A DNA stretch of 64,000 bases from Hofstenia miamia (Eukaryota > Xenacoelomorpha > Acoela > Hofsteniidae): the NCBI GenBank assembly GCA_900660155.1, contig CABFPE010001179.1, forward strand, positions 22,366-86,365, given 5' to 3'. The position numbers and the translations under genes are program-made. The notes under the pieces are model-generated. The model searched no databases. It saw only the letters and a list, made by a program, of their open reading frames with translations, and was not told the origin of the DNA. This document shows positions 46,335 to 57,800 of the stretch, piece after piece. Position 1 is the first letter of the stretch, and every line of letters begins with the position of its first letter.

Positions 46335-47697
46335 TGTGACATAATCCATCAAAACTATCATGTGTGGTCAAGATGAGAGGAAAGGATGAATGAAACAAAG
46401 ACTAAAAATATTTATAATGATTATAATGATTAAAATGTAAAAGCATGATAGGATTGATTATTTCATTTTGTAAACATTTTGTGCAATTATATTTAAAATT
46501 ATGCTCGAAAGTATTTTGACAAAATGACAGATGGTCAAACAGCATAGTTGAATTAATACTGACGTTGCGTAGTCATAGCAGAAATATTAAATGAGGGAAA
46601 AACTGTAAACAAGAATGATTAACAGGTACTAGTCGAGTATTTAGTTGTTTATTACCAAGTGCTATAAATATACTTGAAGTGATGTAATTAATGATGAGCA
46701 AATCTATGTTGGATTTATTTTCTCTGGTCAGGTTATTTTATATTCTGATGGAAAGCTAAACGTTTACGAGCTAGGGTAATTGTATGGTGGTTCCCACATC
46801 CAGTTAAAGGTATGCTGGAGCAGCCTCCTTATAGCTATTCCACAGTGGGGAGGGCGACAGCTGTAGTTACCTTGTGTGCTCTCAGGTTACAGATAGGTGT
46901 AGGAGTTTTTTATCATTATAGCTTTCCTACTCATCATTGCTTGCCTGTTATTATGATTGCAGCTATTAGGTTTTACATGTTAACTCTCTCATTGATGAAC
47001 TTCAGTTATTTATTACATTACATGATGATTGGTGATTTAATAGTATTTACATTTAGATGGTTATTTAGATTGTATCTTTATATTCTATTACATATAGCTT
47101 ATTTAATAGTCACAGCAAGTTGCTCATTGTTTCGTATGGTAGACCTCTGGCCGACTTCTGTTTATATTTTTCTGCAGGCGGCATTGATTGTTTACATGTA
47201 TCAAGGGCTATTATTTATTTCTATATATGTAGGGTTATTACATGTAAGGCTTCATAATAAGCTAGTCAAGCATCCAGGTTGCATTACTTTTTTTCTTACA
47301 CAAATTCATAATAACAAAAACAATCAATGCACTAAATTCTTAAGTAGTTGCAAATCCCATCACACTGAGTTCGCTATTCACACAACAGTTCCTTCATTGG
47401 TTTCTACCTCACAATAGCGGCTCCATTTGTAAGATGCAGCTGGTATATGTGTTCCTGGATATGCATGTCTACCTTCGAGTGTCGATCCTGTTTTCCATTA
47501 TCTCTGTTTTATCTAAGTAAGTTGGAGTTAGCTAAGTAGCTAAAAGGGCTCCTACATATTAATTTAAGTTAACAAACCGAACACTTATTGTAAAGGAGAT
47601 AATTGGAAAAGTGCCAACTCCGCATAATAGTTTAACTAAGAAAAGTAATAGTTTTTCTACAAGTGACACACTAACAGTGGATTGACATGATTCTACA
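46335..47697 (+). repeat. LTR7 (older type A-like LTR, 1363 bp)
   Basis: Starts TGTGACATAATCC after the polypurine tract of unit 6 and ends TGATTCTACA at 47697, followed by ATAACATCCCC, which is probably flanking DNA. It has many changes from the array LTRs but keeps the type A segment (CTGGAGCAGCCTCC), the TATA region and a 201-codon frame (46812-47417). The AATAAA is altered to AACAAA. Confidence 0.9.
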
Positions 47698-48177
47698 ATA
47701 ACATCCCCAAAACCTAATACTGGGTAGGCCTTTGATAATTGAATACAATAGTACTTTCATCTGAGAATATACCTTAGAAAATATCATAATATAAATGAAA
47801 TACATAGCAAAATAGCAAAAAATTTTAACATATATTATCATTATATTTATATTGCATAATCCATCAGATAATCTGCTGAAATGAAGATAGAATAAAGAAG
47901 AAAGAAGAAAAAGATTAAAAAATAGAGAAACAATTAAATGATGAATTGTGCTCATTAAAATTTGTAAAATCAAAATACAAAATTAAAAAAGCAAAGTGCT
48001 TGTTGATTAATTGATTTTGACAAAACAACTGAGGGCGAAATCGCTTCTCATTATTTTGAGCCAACTAGTGTAGCATCTTCCAAATAATTAAAGCTGCTAA
48101 GAAAGAAAAGCAAATAAAAAATTTGAATGTGCTTAAGAACATTCTATGAAATTTATTAGCATATTCAATTAGTTTGT
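47698..48177. other. AT-rich DNA with no recognised gene
   Basis: Follows the end of LTR7. No convincing coding frame is seen. GATTTTGACAAAACAACTGA near 48011 vaguely recalls the start region of the LTRs. Confidence 0.5.
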
Positions 48178-48400
48178 ATATTGCAATCAAGAAGTATCAG
48201 TGAAATTGATTATGAACTAGTATTTGTTGATACCATCTGTCTTGACTAAATGTAGGGGGCAAAGTCACTTCCATTATTTTTAGCCATATAGGCAGACAAT
48301 AGATTCAAATTTTGAAATCAACAGGTACTTTTTCAAGTTAGCTATAAATAGATTAAATTTAGTGTAGAATCGTGGTCTCTACTTTAATTACACTATAGAA
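48178..48400 (+). repeat. Decayed LTR piece (family 3)
   Basis: Contains ACTAAATGTAGGGGGCAAAG, AGCCATATAGGCAGACA and CAACAGGTACTTTTTC followed by GCTATAAATAG. The same blocks occur near 51405-51540, and the TATA block matches the family 2 LTR on the other strand. It looks like the promoter part of an old LTR. Confidence 0.65.
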
Positions 48401-49248
48401 CTATTTGTCATGGCAAAAGGTTGTAGTAGTGAACTTATTATAACAGCCCAGTTCCAGTAAATTAGCATAGAGAATTTATTAGAACTAACATTGGTAATTC
48501 ATCCAAGATGACCAATTCATAAGGTTCCAGCGAAAGCAATATCTATAAAGAAAAGTGCTTAGAATGCCTGAACAGTTCTACCATAATTGTCTCACGTTTT
48601 ATTATCTATCTCAGCTACAAATATAAATATCTCATTTGCATTATTGTTGCTCATCTCACTAAATATTAGCATGTAATTATCATGCATTCATGCTAACAAT
48701 AGGTATGTTATCATCAAAGTGTATCATTTATGGTGCATGCACTTGTTGCAATAGAATGGAAGGTTAATTATTTCCATATACATAGCCATATACATAACCT
48801 AAGACGTCCACAATTTGGGATAGATGATGTCTCTAGATGCTACATGTTGAGCCAATACTCAGGTAAAGTACTCCCAAATTGTTGCCTTTACTTATGCAGT
48901 TATTTGCATATCAAAAAAGTAATTAAACAAAAATAAATGGTAACAGTAGTGTAGTTGAAGATAGATAAAATCTATTAACCATTCTCAACATGGTTTCTCA
49001 ATTTATACAATATGAATTAATACCTGTCTTTGTTTACAACTAAAAAAAACCTATGATAATCACATCATGAATTCCTTCCCAAATTAAATTTGAGCAATAC
49101 ATGTAGCACCATTTTGAGGAGACATTAACTTGTCTTCACAAACTAAGACTAAAATAAGAATTTATGTCAATGATGACGTCATTACAAATATAAAATAACA
49201 AGATACTAATCAAGAAATTCCCCTGAGTGACTCTACATTAGTTGTAAC
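48401..49248. other. AT-rich DNA with no recognised gene
   Basis: No coding frame of note and no clear match to the LTRs elsewhere in the window. Confidence 0.5.
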
Positions 49249-49650
49249 AACTGATAAAGTCATTTCTTCAGAATTCTTTTATTTATTTCTTATTATGGTT
49301 TGATTATTTATTAACAATGCCAAGCTAAACAAGTTTTGTTTAGTAGTGGTTTGGATCCATCATAGGAAAGATTCAACGTTCTTTGCGCCAAGCCATAAAA
49401 GTGCATTTGGGTAGCATTTGGGGTTTTATTCTTGTTTAGCTGACTACCAATCATTTTAATACATGTATTAATAATACCAAGCCTTGAATAAACCTAGTAA
49501 GACAAATATAAAATTTGTATTATATTATTTTTGATCAAAATTGATGATGATAATGTGACTGATAATGTAACTGAGCATGTATTGATTATTATATGTAGGA
49601 TAAGAAGCTTCTATATATTTGATTAGTTTATTAAAGCCAACATTTTGTAA
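49249..49650 (+). repeat. Decayed LTR piece, direct repeat copy 1 (family 3)
   Basis: About 400 bp similar throughout to 51541-51935, including GTGGTTTGGATCCATCATAG, GCCAAGCCAT and GTGACTGA. The block with TTTAGTAGTGG is also found, reversed, in the family 2 LTR near 54500. Confidence 0.75.
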
Positions 49651-50559
49651 CGTCTTGCTCTCTGTTGACTCTTGGTGGACTCCAAACACCATTTCAGAGA
49701 AGACGTAAGGTCTAAAAGTTACTCCCACACAGCTGCTTATTATGAACTCAAACGCACTTAGGGTTCCTGGCCAACTCTATTTGCCTTACAACCATTTTAT
49801 GAACTATAAGTCGTAAACATTTATTAACAATATCATTTAATCCCTTTTGTTTCTCATATCACCATCAGCTTCAGCTTCTCTTCTTTTTCCTCTTTGTAAG
49901 AACATATTTATTTATCTACTGTTTTATATCTTAATTTGGCATTACGTACTGTAAAGTAGATCTTTAAGTCTGCACCACCACTCCTTTAACTTTTTAGGCA
50001 ATGGTCATTAAACTATTTCAAATGACAAATAAAGTAAAAGTAACTAACTGGTTGATGCAAAAGGTTTGAGTTGCTGTTCTGATCTGATAGAATTAGATAC
50101 AGAAACTTAATATAAATGCAATCGAGCTTCGATATAATTTCAATTATCAATCAAACTCAAAAACAGCTTGTTTTTTAGCGCAATTGCTTATTATTATTAA
50201 AAATGACAATATGCTATTACCAAGGAAAAGTAATATTTAAATATATGTAATAAAATTAATTTAATTTCGTTTAGTAATTCAAAAGCTGACTTATTACAAT
50301 ATGGCTCCCATACTTTGGTGCGTCCCTATACTCAATATTACCTTGTAAGGGGATGACGTCAGAAGTAAAATAAAATAAATACAAATTCACTAATAAAATC
50401 TAACACAAGAAATAATAAATGAGTAAATGATTTTTAGGAAATGACTGGCGAGGTTAATTACTTTTGCTTTTAATTTAGATCAATGAGGCAGTTTAATCTG
50501 TGTGGTTGCAGATATCACTACAATTTTCAGTAATGATTAAATATAATAATAATTACACA
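49651..50559. other. AT-rich DNA with no recognised gene
   Basis: No coding frame and no clear LTR match. A block near 50340 (GGGGATGACGTCAG) holds the only notable GC-rich run. Confidence 0.45.
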
Positions 50560-50965
50560 GCTAGTAATAAGTCAGGTTGCAGTTACATTGTACACTTAAC
50601 AAATAGAGTCTAAATCAAATTGTGTCTTGTCTTGAGCATCCACCAAGCTAGGATAGGGTACACATTGATGGGCTGAGAAGTGGAACTAAACCAACTGAAT
50701 AATAGAAGAGTATGTGACACTTGATGTGGACATTGGCTTTGGACAGATGCCAAGTTACCAACAATTGCAAACGATGCTGTGGAGCTAGTTCACCTAAATA
50801 ATGTTCATTATAATTGCCTGTTAATTAACCTTAAGTGAGTTAATAATGTGGAAGTAAAGCAGTAAGAAAATTACTACATCCCTAACCACAAGTACATTGT
50901 TCTAATTATAATTGTATAACAAAGAAACCAGATGCCATTGCCTGGTAGAGGATGTTACATTAGGT
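50560..50965 (+). repeat. Decayed LTR 3' part (family 3)
   Basis: Ends GGTAGAGGATGTTACA at about 50965, matching the family 2 LTR end (GGTGGAGGATGTTACA on the minus strand at 53752) and the relic in units 3 and 5. It is followed by TTAGGTAGAAC, with no primer site. Confidence 0.65.
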
Positions 50966-50999
50966 AGAACTGTGTAGTTAATTTAAATTTCAAATCAAG

Positions 51000-51240
51000 A
51001 AGTACTAAATTTGATTTAAATATAAATAGGATTACAACACTGGAACATTGTTGAAGTATTTTCTTTGGATATCTTACTTTAATTTCATATCTGGTTTGCT
51101 CAATTATTAACAATGCCAATCTAAATGCTTAGTGTTGAGTAGTGGTCAGCATAACATGACTGGAATGATTCTAGGTTCTTTGCCCCTGATTCACAAAATG
51201 CACTTAAGTTAGGTGTACAACTAGCAGTTTTCTGATTACC
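51000..51240 (+). repeat. Further decayed LTR piece
   Basis: Has AAATATAAATAGG (possible TATA), AACAATGCCAATCTAAA and GTTCTTTGCCCC, similar in order to 49249-49440 and 51541-51735 but more diverged. Confidence 0.5.
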
Positions 51241-51404
51241 CATTTTGCTCATTACTGATTGCATTCAAACATGTATTTAATAATAAACTTGATAAAAGGC
51301 TAGGTAGCCAAATATAGGTTATTTATTAATTCCTTTTCTAGATTAAAATTTTTTACTATAAAGTTACCAATGAGACAGTTTTAAAGTTTTAAAGAAATAG
51401 ACAT

Positions 51405-51935
51405 TTATTATGAATTAGTATTTGTTGATACTATCAATCTTGACTAAATGTAGGGGGCAAAGTCACTTCCATTCCAATACATTCAAATTTTGAAATCAAC
51501 AGGTACTTTTTCCTATAAACAGATTAAATTTAGTTGTAAAAATTGATAAAGAAATTTCTTTGGAATTTTTCTACTTATTTCTTATAATGGTTTGATTATT
51601 TATTTACAATGTCAAGCTAAAAAAATTGTGTTTAGTAGTGGTTTGGATCCATCATAGGATATATTCAAGGTTCTTTGCACCAAGCCATGAAAGTGCACTT
51701 AGGTTTGGTGTTGGAATTTTTGTTCTTGTTTATCTGACGTCTACATGTATTAAAAATAAACAAACTCAAAATAAGGCTAGTAAGCAAAATGTAGGAATTT
51801 ATGTTTTTATTGTTTCAGATCCAAATTAATGACTATAATTTGGCTGGTAATGTGACTGAGCATGTAGTAGTTATTAATTGTAGGAGAGGTAGCTGCTCTA
51901 TATTTATCTAGTTTAATAAAACCAATACATTTTTT
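51405..51935 (+). repeat. Decayed LTR, direct repeat copy 2 (family 3)
   Basis: Combines the two blocks seen apart at 48178-48400 and 49249-49650: ACTAAATGTAGGGGGCAAAG, CAACAGGTACTTTTTC, then the long block with GTGGTTTGGATCCATCATAG. It ends near TTTAATAAAACC (51911), a likely poly(A) signal. It precedes a relic leader and gag, so it is probably the 5' LTR of the family 3 relic. Confidence 0.7.
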
Positions 51936-52004
51936 TAATGGCTAAATGTATATTAACTATGCAGCTAGTGACAAGTCAGATTTGGAAATTTTTTTTTTGT
52001 GTAT

Positions 52005-52263
52005 CTGAGTTAAGATAGTTGTTTCTTCTCAGAACACAAAGAATTTCTTCTACCTCCAACAGAGGTACCTAAGAAACATTCAGTAAAGCAACTCTGATAT
52101 TCAGACATTACTTACAAGTAAAAGTGTAAATTTGAGCAACTGTGATAATCACAACAGAAATTGGTAGTCAGTTGAGAGACTTAACCACACCTAACATAAT
52201 GCATGATAACAAGAACCTAGAATTGTAACCAAGAAAGAGAGCCAATACAAACCAGATTGAAAA
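52005..52263 (+). other. Relic leader of family 3 element
   Basis: GAGTTAAGATAGTTGTTTCT at 52008 onward matches the array leader (5304 onward). No primer site is recognisable. It leads to an ATG at 52264. Confidence 0.6.
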
Positions 52264-53290
52264 ATGACAAAAGGAAAAAGAGGCAGCCCTAAGAAAACAG
52301 CACCAAGAATGGTTACCACTAGAGCTACACAAACATCATCATACTCAGGAGATGCAGATTCATCTCCCGCCACAGAGTTGCAACTATTACAGTTGCCCCC
52401 TGAGATGAGCCTCTGGGAAATGTGTGAAATGCAAAGAAAAAGCTGGAAGATGGAAACACTTCTAAGAAATGAAATAGAACAATTAATGGAGAAGTTCAAC
52501 AGATGAAGCAGCAGAGTGAAAGCATACAAAATTAAAGCAGACATGGAAATAAGATTAGAAGGGCAAAACAAACTACTCTGACGTGAAATCAGCAATTGGA
52601 AAGAGAGAACAGACAGCTGATACAAGACAACAACATACAATCAGAAGAGCTTGAACAGCTGAGAGACAAACTGAGGTTAATACAATTAAATGGAGGAGAA
52701 AATTTGGGAAACATACAGACCCATGAAATGAAGTTTTGAAGTTCAAAAGAACACAAGCTACATGCACCACCAGTGATGACAAACAAAAGAGCAAGCTATG
52801 ATGAACTCAACAAAGAAATGGATGAGGACAAGCAGAAATTCATAAATTAAATTATGAGGGCAGTGACCACCCTACTACAAGGTGAAGGAACAATAAAAAT
52901 CATAATAGACCAAGATATGAAATTTTGATGATAATGTCAAATAGAACCAGTGATACCATACCATTCAAAGCAACACTACCAAAATTCAATGGAAAGGTGG
53001 ATGGATACAATCCAACATTCCTTGAGTGGTTGCAGATGTTTGAAATCACAATGGCAGAAAAGAAAAGTAAGCCAGGAAGCAGCAGCAGCAAGACTCCCAT
53101 TATATCTTATATTTGCTTTTAGATAGACACAAAAAGAAACTATATCAAATCATCTTGAACACTACAAAAATGTGGAAGAGTGACTACATATGAAATTACA
53201 TTGAACAGGTCAAATGATTGGTGATGTTAAGTTCAAGAAAAAATATATACTTGATATATGATCTGTTTTCACATATTTGTAAAGAAATGC
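52264..53290 (+). pseudogene. gag: Decayed gag of family 3 relic
   Basis: Pieces of Gag in several frames: an N-terminal start at 52264 with charged coiled-coil text to 52506, then A-T-L-P-K-F-N-G-K-V-D and E-W-L-Q-M-F (52950-53050), then D-L-F-S-H-I-C-K (near 53262). These match the capsid-like regions of families 1 and 2. Many stops and frameshifts are present. It stops abruptly near 53300, where a minus-strand ORF3 piece begins. Confidence 0.8.
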
Positions 53291-53334
53291 AAGAGAGCAC
53301 ATCTCACTCTATCCATCTCACTCTATCTCGGTCT

Positions 53335-53751
53335 TTACTTTTGTTTCCCTATTTGTGTATAGGCTCGCCTTCATTGTATAGATCATATGGGGTTACAGTA
53401 CCTTCGATAAATACTCTCTCTTTATTGTCGTTTTTACTTAAGATTTCTTTTGATTTCTTGTATCTTTCATCTCTCACAATTCTTTCGGCCTCTTCTAGCT
53501 TATTTACGTATGTGTTTTCTTCATGCCAAAAGGCTTTCACTGGTTTTTTCTTCTTCAACCGCCATGTAGGTAGTAGCATTGGTACAGAAATCGTCGGAGG
53601 TGGTGTGCATTTTAACAATGTAGTTAACGTCTGTTTCTCAATGTTTTCATACGATCCATCCATGTTCGATGTTGTCCCCATGCCAAACGTTGCGGGTTAA
53701 TTCTTTTTGCTGGATATTATACTTTTAAAAGTTTTTATTCGTAAATACTGT
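53335..53751 (-). pseudogene. ORF3 fragment of a third family, interrupted by the family 2 LTR
   Basis: Open for 110 residues (53681-53349) on the minus strand, with T-P-P-P-T-I, L-P-T-W-R-L, W-H-E-E-N-T-Y-V-N, I-E-G-T-V-T-P and G-E-P-I. These line up with the C-terminal half of ORF3. Upstream, beyond a stop, more weakly matching ORF3 text continues up to the LTR end at 53752. So the family 2 element appears inserted into this ORF3. The fragment ends before the GxND motif. Confidence 0.8.
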
Positions 53752-54899
53752 TGTAACATCCTCCACCTAGCTTATTACGCCGTGTCTTATTACTACTAAT
53801 GAGTGCCAAGTAATTCGCGGGTGAGGTGTTACCCAATTGTTGAACTATCAAACTATCCTTTATTATTAACTAGTTATGTTAATCAAATAAAGTATTAACT
53901 ATCACTGTTTAGGTGACGGCTTGGTAAGATGGTTCCTCTTTAGTTCTTCTGTGGGCCACTGCCCGAAGCCGATCTCCACAACACAGCTCCTCTTCTCCCA
54001 CAACGATGGTTGAGTCCACGACACCACCTCAGCTCAACTGGGATTAGTTATGTGTACCCTACGTTAGCTTAGTGCGTGCACTCAAGTAAAGTTGTAACTG
54101 ACTTAAACTCAATGTTTGTAGAGTGTTTGTTGTTTTGATTTAATAAAGCAACCGGGCGTTGACACTAACTGCATAATGATAATAAAGTTAGCCATTATCA
54201 TAAAAAGTATCGGCTTAATTATTTAAATAACTGTACTGCAGTTTCTTACACCTACATTTATTAGTACTACATGCAAAGTCATTTATCAGGTCAATTATCG
54301 TCGAGTCTCCTACATTTAATAATATATAAATATCCCTAGGTGTCGACCTTCCAGTCGTTTCAAGCATTGATTATTTATTACATGTAATGATCGATGGTCA
54401 GACTAGGCGAGAATCGAAAAACTCCTAACCGTAACTTAAGTGCGGTTTCGTGACTGGCACAAGGACCCTGAGAATCGATCCCGTGATGGACTCCAGCCAC
54501 TACTAAACACAACTCGCCTAGCTGTACATTTAACTAAATAATCAAACCAGATAAAGTAGAATTGAAAGTTAAATAAACTCCGAAGAATTTATTGTTCATC
54601 AAAATAATGGTTCAATCAAAGCTATTTATAAAATTTCTACAAAAAGTACCTGCCGATTTTAAAATTCAAATGATTCGTCTGCCAATATGGCTGTTCATAC
54701 GTAAGCTTTAGTTTGCACAATTTAATTTGTCAATTATCTCTTGATCGGCTAACAAGTTTCTTATTTTGACCAATATTAAATCTTTGTTGCATTTTACAAA
54801 AATAACTAAAGTTCATTTAACTAAATATTTACAATTAATTTCAATTAATAATCATTCGACGTTATTCAGCTTTAGTTGCCTTTTTTGGATGATGCTACA
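53752..54899 (-). repeat. Family 2 3' LTR (about 1148 bp)
   Basis: On the minus strand it starts TGTAGCATCATCC directly after a GAGGAGGGCG purine tract, in parallel with TGTGACATAATCC after GGAGGGGGAG in family 1, and ends GAGGATGTTACA. TATAAATAG lies near 54624. A 9-bp inverted repeat, CTAGGCGAG (54403-54411) and CTCGCCTAG (54513-54521), lies inside. The partner LTR is outside the window, so a target duplication cannot be checked. The first bases of the LTR contain the ORF3 stop codon. Confidence 0.85.
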
Positions 54900-57800
54900 C
54901 GCCCTCCTCAGCTTGCGTTATGGACAGCACAGGTCGCTCCCCATGCACGAGAGTATCCGCTCCTCTTATAAGTGATTCCGCCTCGGCTTCTTCCCAGGTT
55001 ATCATGGCATACTCTGCTTGCTTAGACAATTTTAATACTGCCTCGCGTTCTGTTGTGACAGTGTTTGCGTACTTTAAGAACCTCGACTCTCTGATGTTCT
55101 CCGCTATTGGTGTAAGTTGTCGCAACTCATTCATTTTCTGAGAGAAAATTTCAAAATATTTCTTATATAAACTGATGCCTTTTAATGCTATTAAAAGTGT
55201 CATCTGGGCGTCTGCCTTACACGTGTGTGCTAGATCTGCTCGCATCTGCGTATTCGGGTAGAAAAATGTGAAAACTTTTCGTAGGCTGCGCGTGTTTGCC
55301 ACGTCCTTGTAGAAAAAGCTAATATTTTCTATTACTTCCTGTTCCGAAATGTCGCCCGGATCGTTCTTTCCAATCCGCATCATGGTCACGATTTCCACAC
55401 GTTTTGTTACGTCGTAGTAACGATAGTTCTGCTCCCATAAATCAGTCCATACAATATCATTTACTCCTGAAAACAATATGACTGCTCGCGGTTGTCGCAG
55501 TTCGATCTCTCTCCTCAGCTCTTGGAGTTGACTATGTATCGCTTCCCCCTCCGTATAAAGTTGATCTGGGGTTATGTTTCCCTCAATGTAGACGCGCTCT
55601 TTGTTATCGTTGTCTAATAATATTTTCTTTGTCTTCTTGTAATCCTCTCGTTTTATCATTTCTATTGCTTTGCTGCGAGAATTTACATAAGATTTGTATT
55701 CATGCAGATAAGTTTTTGCTGGCCGGACCTCTTTCGGTAATCGCCATCTTGGTAGTACCATGGGTATAGATATTGTTTTAGGCGGCGTGCACAATAGGAT
55801 TTTTGTATCGACTAATCGCTCGATTTCTTCATATGTACCAGTTGTGTTTGACGCTGTCGCCAAACCGATAGTGGCGGGGTAGTTCATTTTCGCTTCTGGG
55901 ATTGTCTCCCAAAATGATTGCGTTAGTCCCCTTTTGCTAAGTTTCAATCTTATGCGTTCATGTATTTCGATCCTTGATGTTATGCATTCGACGTCCAGTG
56001 CGATTTGATTAAAAGGTTTCAGTAATTCTTCTAACTCCGTGCGTGTGAATGCTTCTGTAAACATGAGCTTCATCGTTGCAACCGTTTGTTGTTCTCGTAT
56101 TCTTTGATAGTTCCGTTCTGTTATTTCTCTTCTTTCTTTCGTGACTTTTATCTCTACTAAGAATCTTTCGTCATCGGTGTCAATCCATTCTATCGTACTG
56201 TCCTGACTTGTATCACCCCACTTTTCAATATTTATCCGATCGATTACTGTCTGCGTTTGTGGGGATAGCAGTAGTTGCGTTGAGGTTAGAAGTTGCTCTT
56301 CCCTAATAATCTCTTGCTGTGACTTTGTCGCCATTTCGCATATCTCGACTGGTGTCGTTATGCCTCCTTTCTTCAGCATCTCGGCTCTCTTAATTATTTT
56401 TGTGAACGTGCATCTTGGACTATCTTTTACGTAACGTCTCATATCTTCATCTATCGCTCGTTGTACGTTTTTATCTTTGATTAGTTGTGTTATCTCCTTT
56501 GTGTCACTTAATTTACGTTTGATTATTTTTCTTGTTGTTATCCAAGGTTGATTAGGGAGTTGTTTTAATCGTGTTTCCGAGGTTGCACCCCACATGTATT
56601 TTCGCATCGGCTCTTCGAAGATTTGTATTTCGCTTGGGCATATTCCCGTGATGTTTGCCAGCTCTACAATTGATATCCTTCCCGTTGGGTGGTGTTTCGT
56701 TATCAGCCTGCTTATGATCTTCTCCATCGTTTGCATTGGTTTTTCGCTTTTGTTAGGCGACTCAGCTTTTTCGATGTGTCCTTTTAATAGCCAGTTCTTT
56801 GTTTGTGTGTTTATCGGTGATAACGCGATTTCAAACTTTTTAGCTTTTGTCAGTTTCACCCTTTGGCTTCTTGTTACGGGTAACTTGAGGTCCTTGTCTT
56901 CTGTGAGCCATATTGCTAACAGCCATGCGGACGTTCTGTATCTGATCTCCGGCGCGTTCTTTTCTTCTAGTATCAGATTTCGGAAGTCTTTCTTCGTATT
57001 CAGTTCGTAAGCTCTGTTGATCTCTGCCAGTACCATCTCTACTGTTTTATGATATTTACGTGCTGGTGCCTCTATTTTTATTTCGGGCCATGCCTCATCT
57101 ATTTTCTTTTGTAATTTCATGTTTGCCCATACTTTCTTAATTTCTTCTAAGTGTTCTTGGCGTTGTGTCATGCTACATTTGATGAATAGTGTCATGGCCT
57201 TCTCCAGACCTTCATTCAGTTTTAGCATTTCCGCTGTTTTTGTCTGTTGGAAAAGATCTATGGCTATACTGTGGTCTATCATTATACCATATATACTTGC
57301 CCAATAATCAATTTGTAGGTCGAAACGAATTATTTCAGATATTGTGAATTCCTTCTTCTGCCATGGGAAGAAACCTTCCGCTGCTAGTACCATGTCTTTT
57401 AGAAAGCTTGGTAATTCTTCAAGGTTTTCCTTCATTGCTATAACAACTATTCTTGTTCGCTGTACCTTTGCCATCCGGACTGTTTGATCGATTTGTTTCT
57501 GTAAGTTTTTGTTGTACTCTTTTTCTCTCAGCACGTGTATGATTGTTAAATTTTCCTCGTCCAGATTTATCTCTGGGATTCTTGCTATGTTTTCTTTATA
57601 AGCCATGAGCGCTTGCACTGTCTCTAATGTAAAATTTTCATTGAACGTCATGTGCGTTGTGCTCCGCATATACGGCCTATCGATGGTTTCATTTAGTTCC
57701 TGGGGGTAGCTGATCAACACATTAACTTTTGGGCGATTGTCCGCGTCTAGCAAAATTGGCAGTATGCTCCCTTCCATTTTGGCCGTTTTTCTAATTAATG

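Noticed and set aside
48730..48936. Small plus-strand frame of 68 codons
   Set aside because: No similarity to anything in the window, AT-rich surroundings, length within chance expectation.
47698..52004. Host exons or tRNA genes between the elements
   Set aside because: I looked for long frames, splice-flanked coding pieces and tRNA-like folds and saw none that stand out.
53218..53700. Plus-strand frame of 160 codons
   Set aside because: Opposite the clear ORF3 relic on the minus strand; only its first codons are gag-like.
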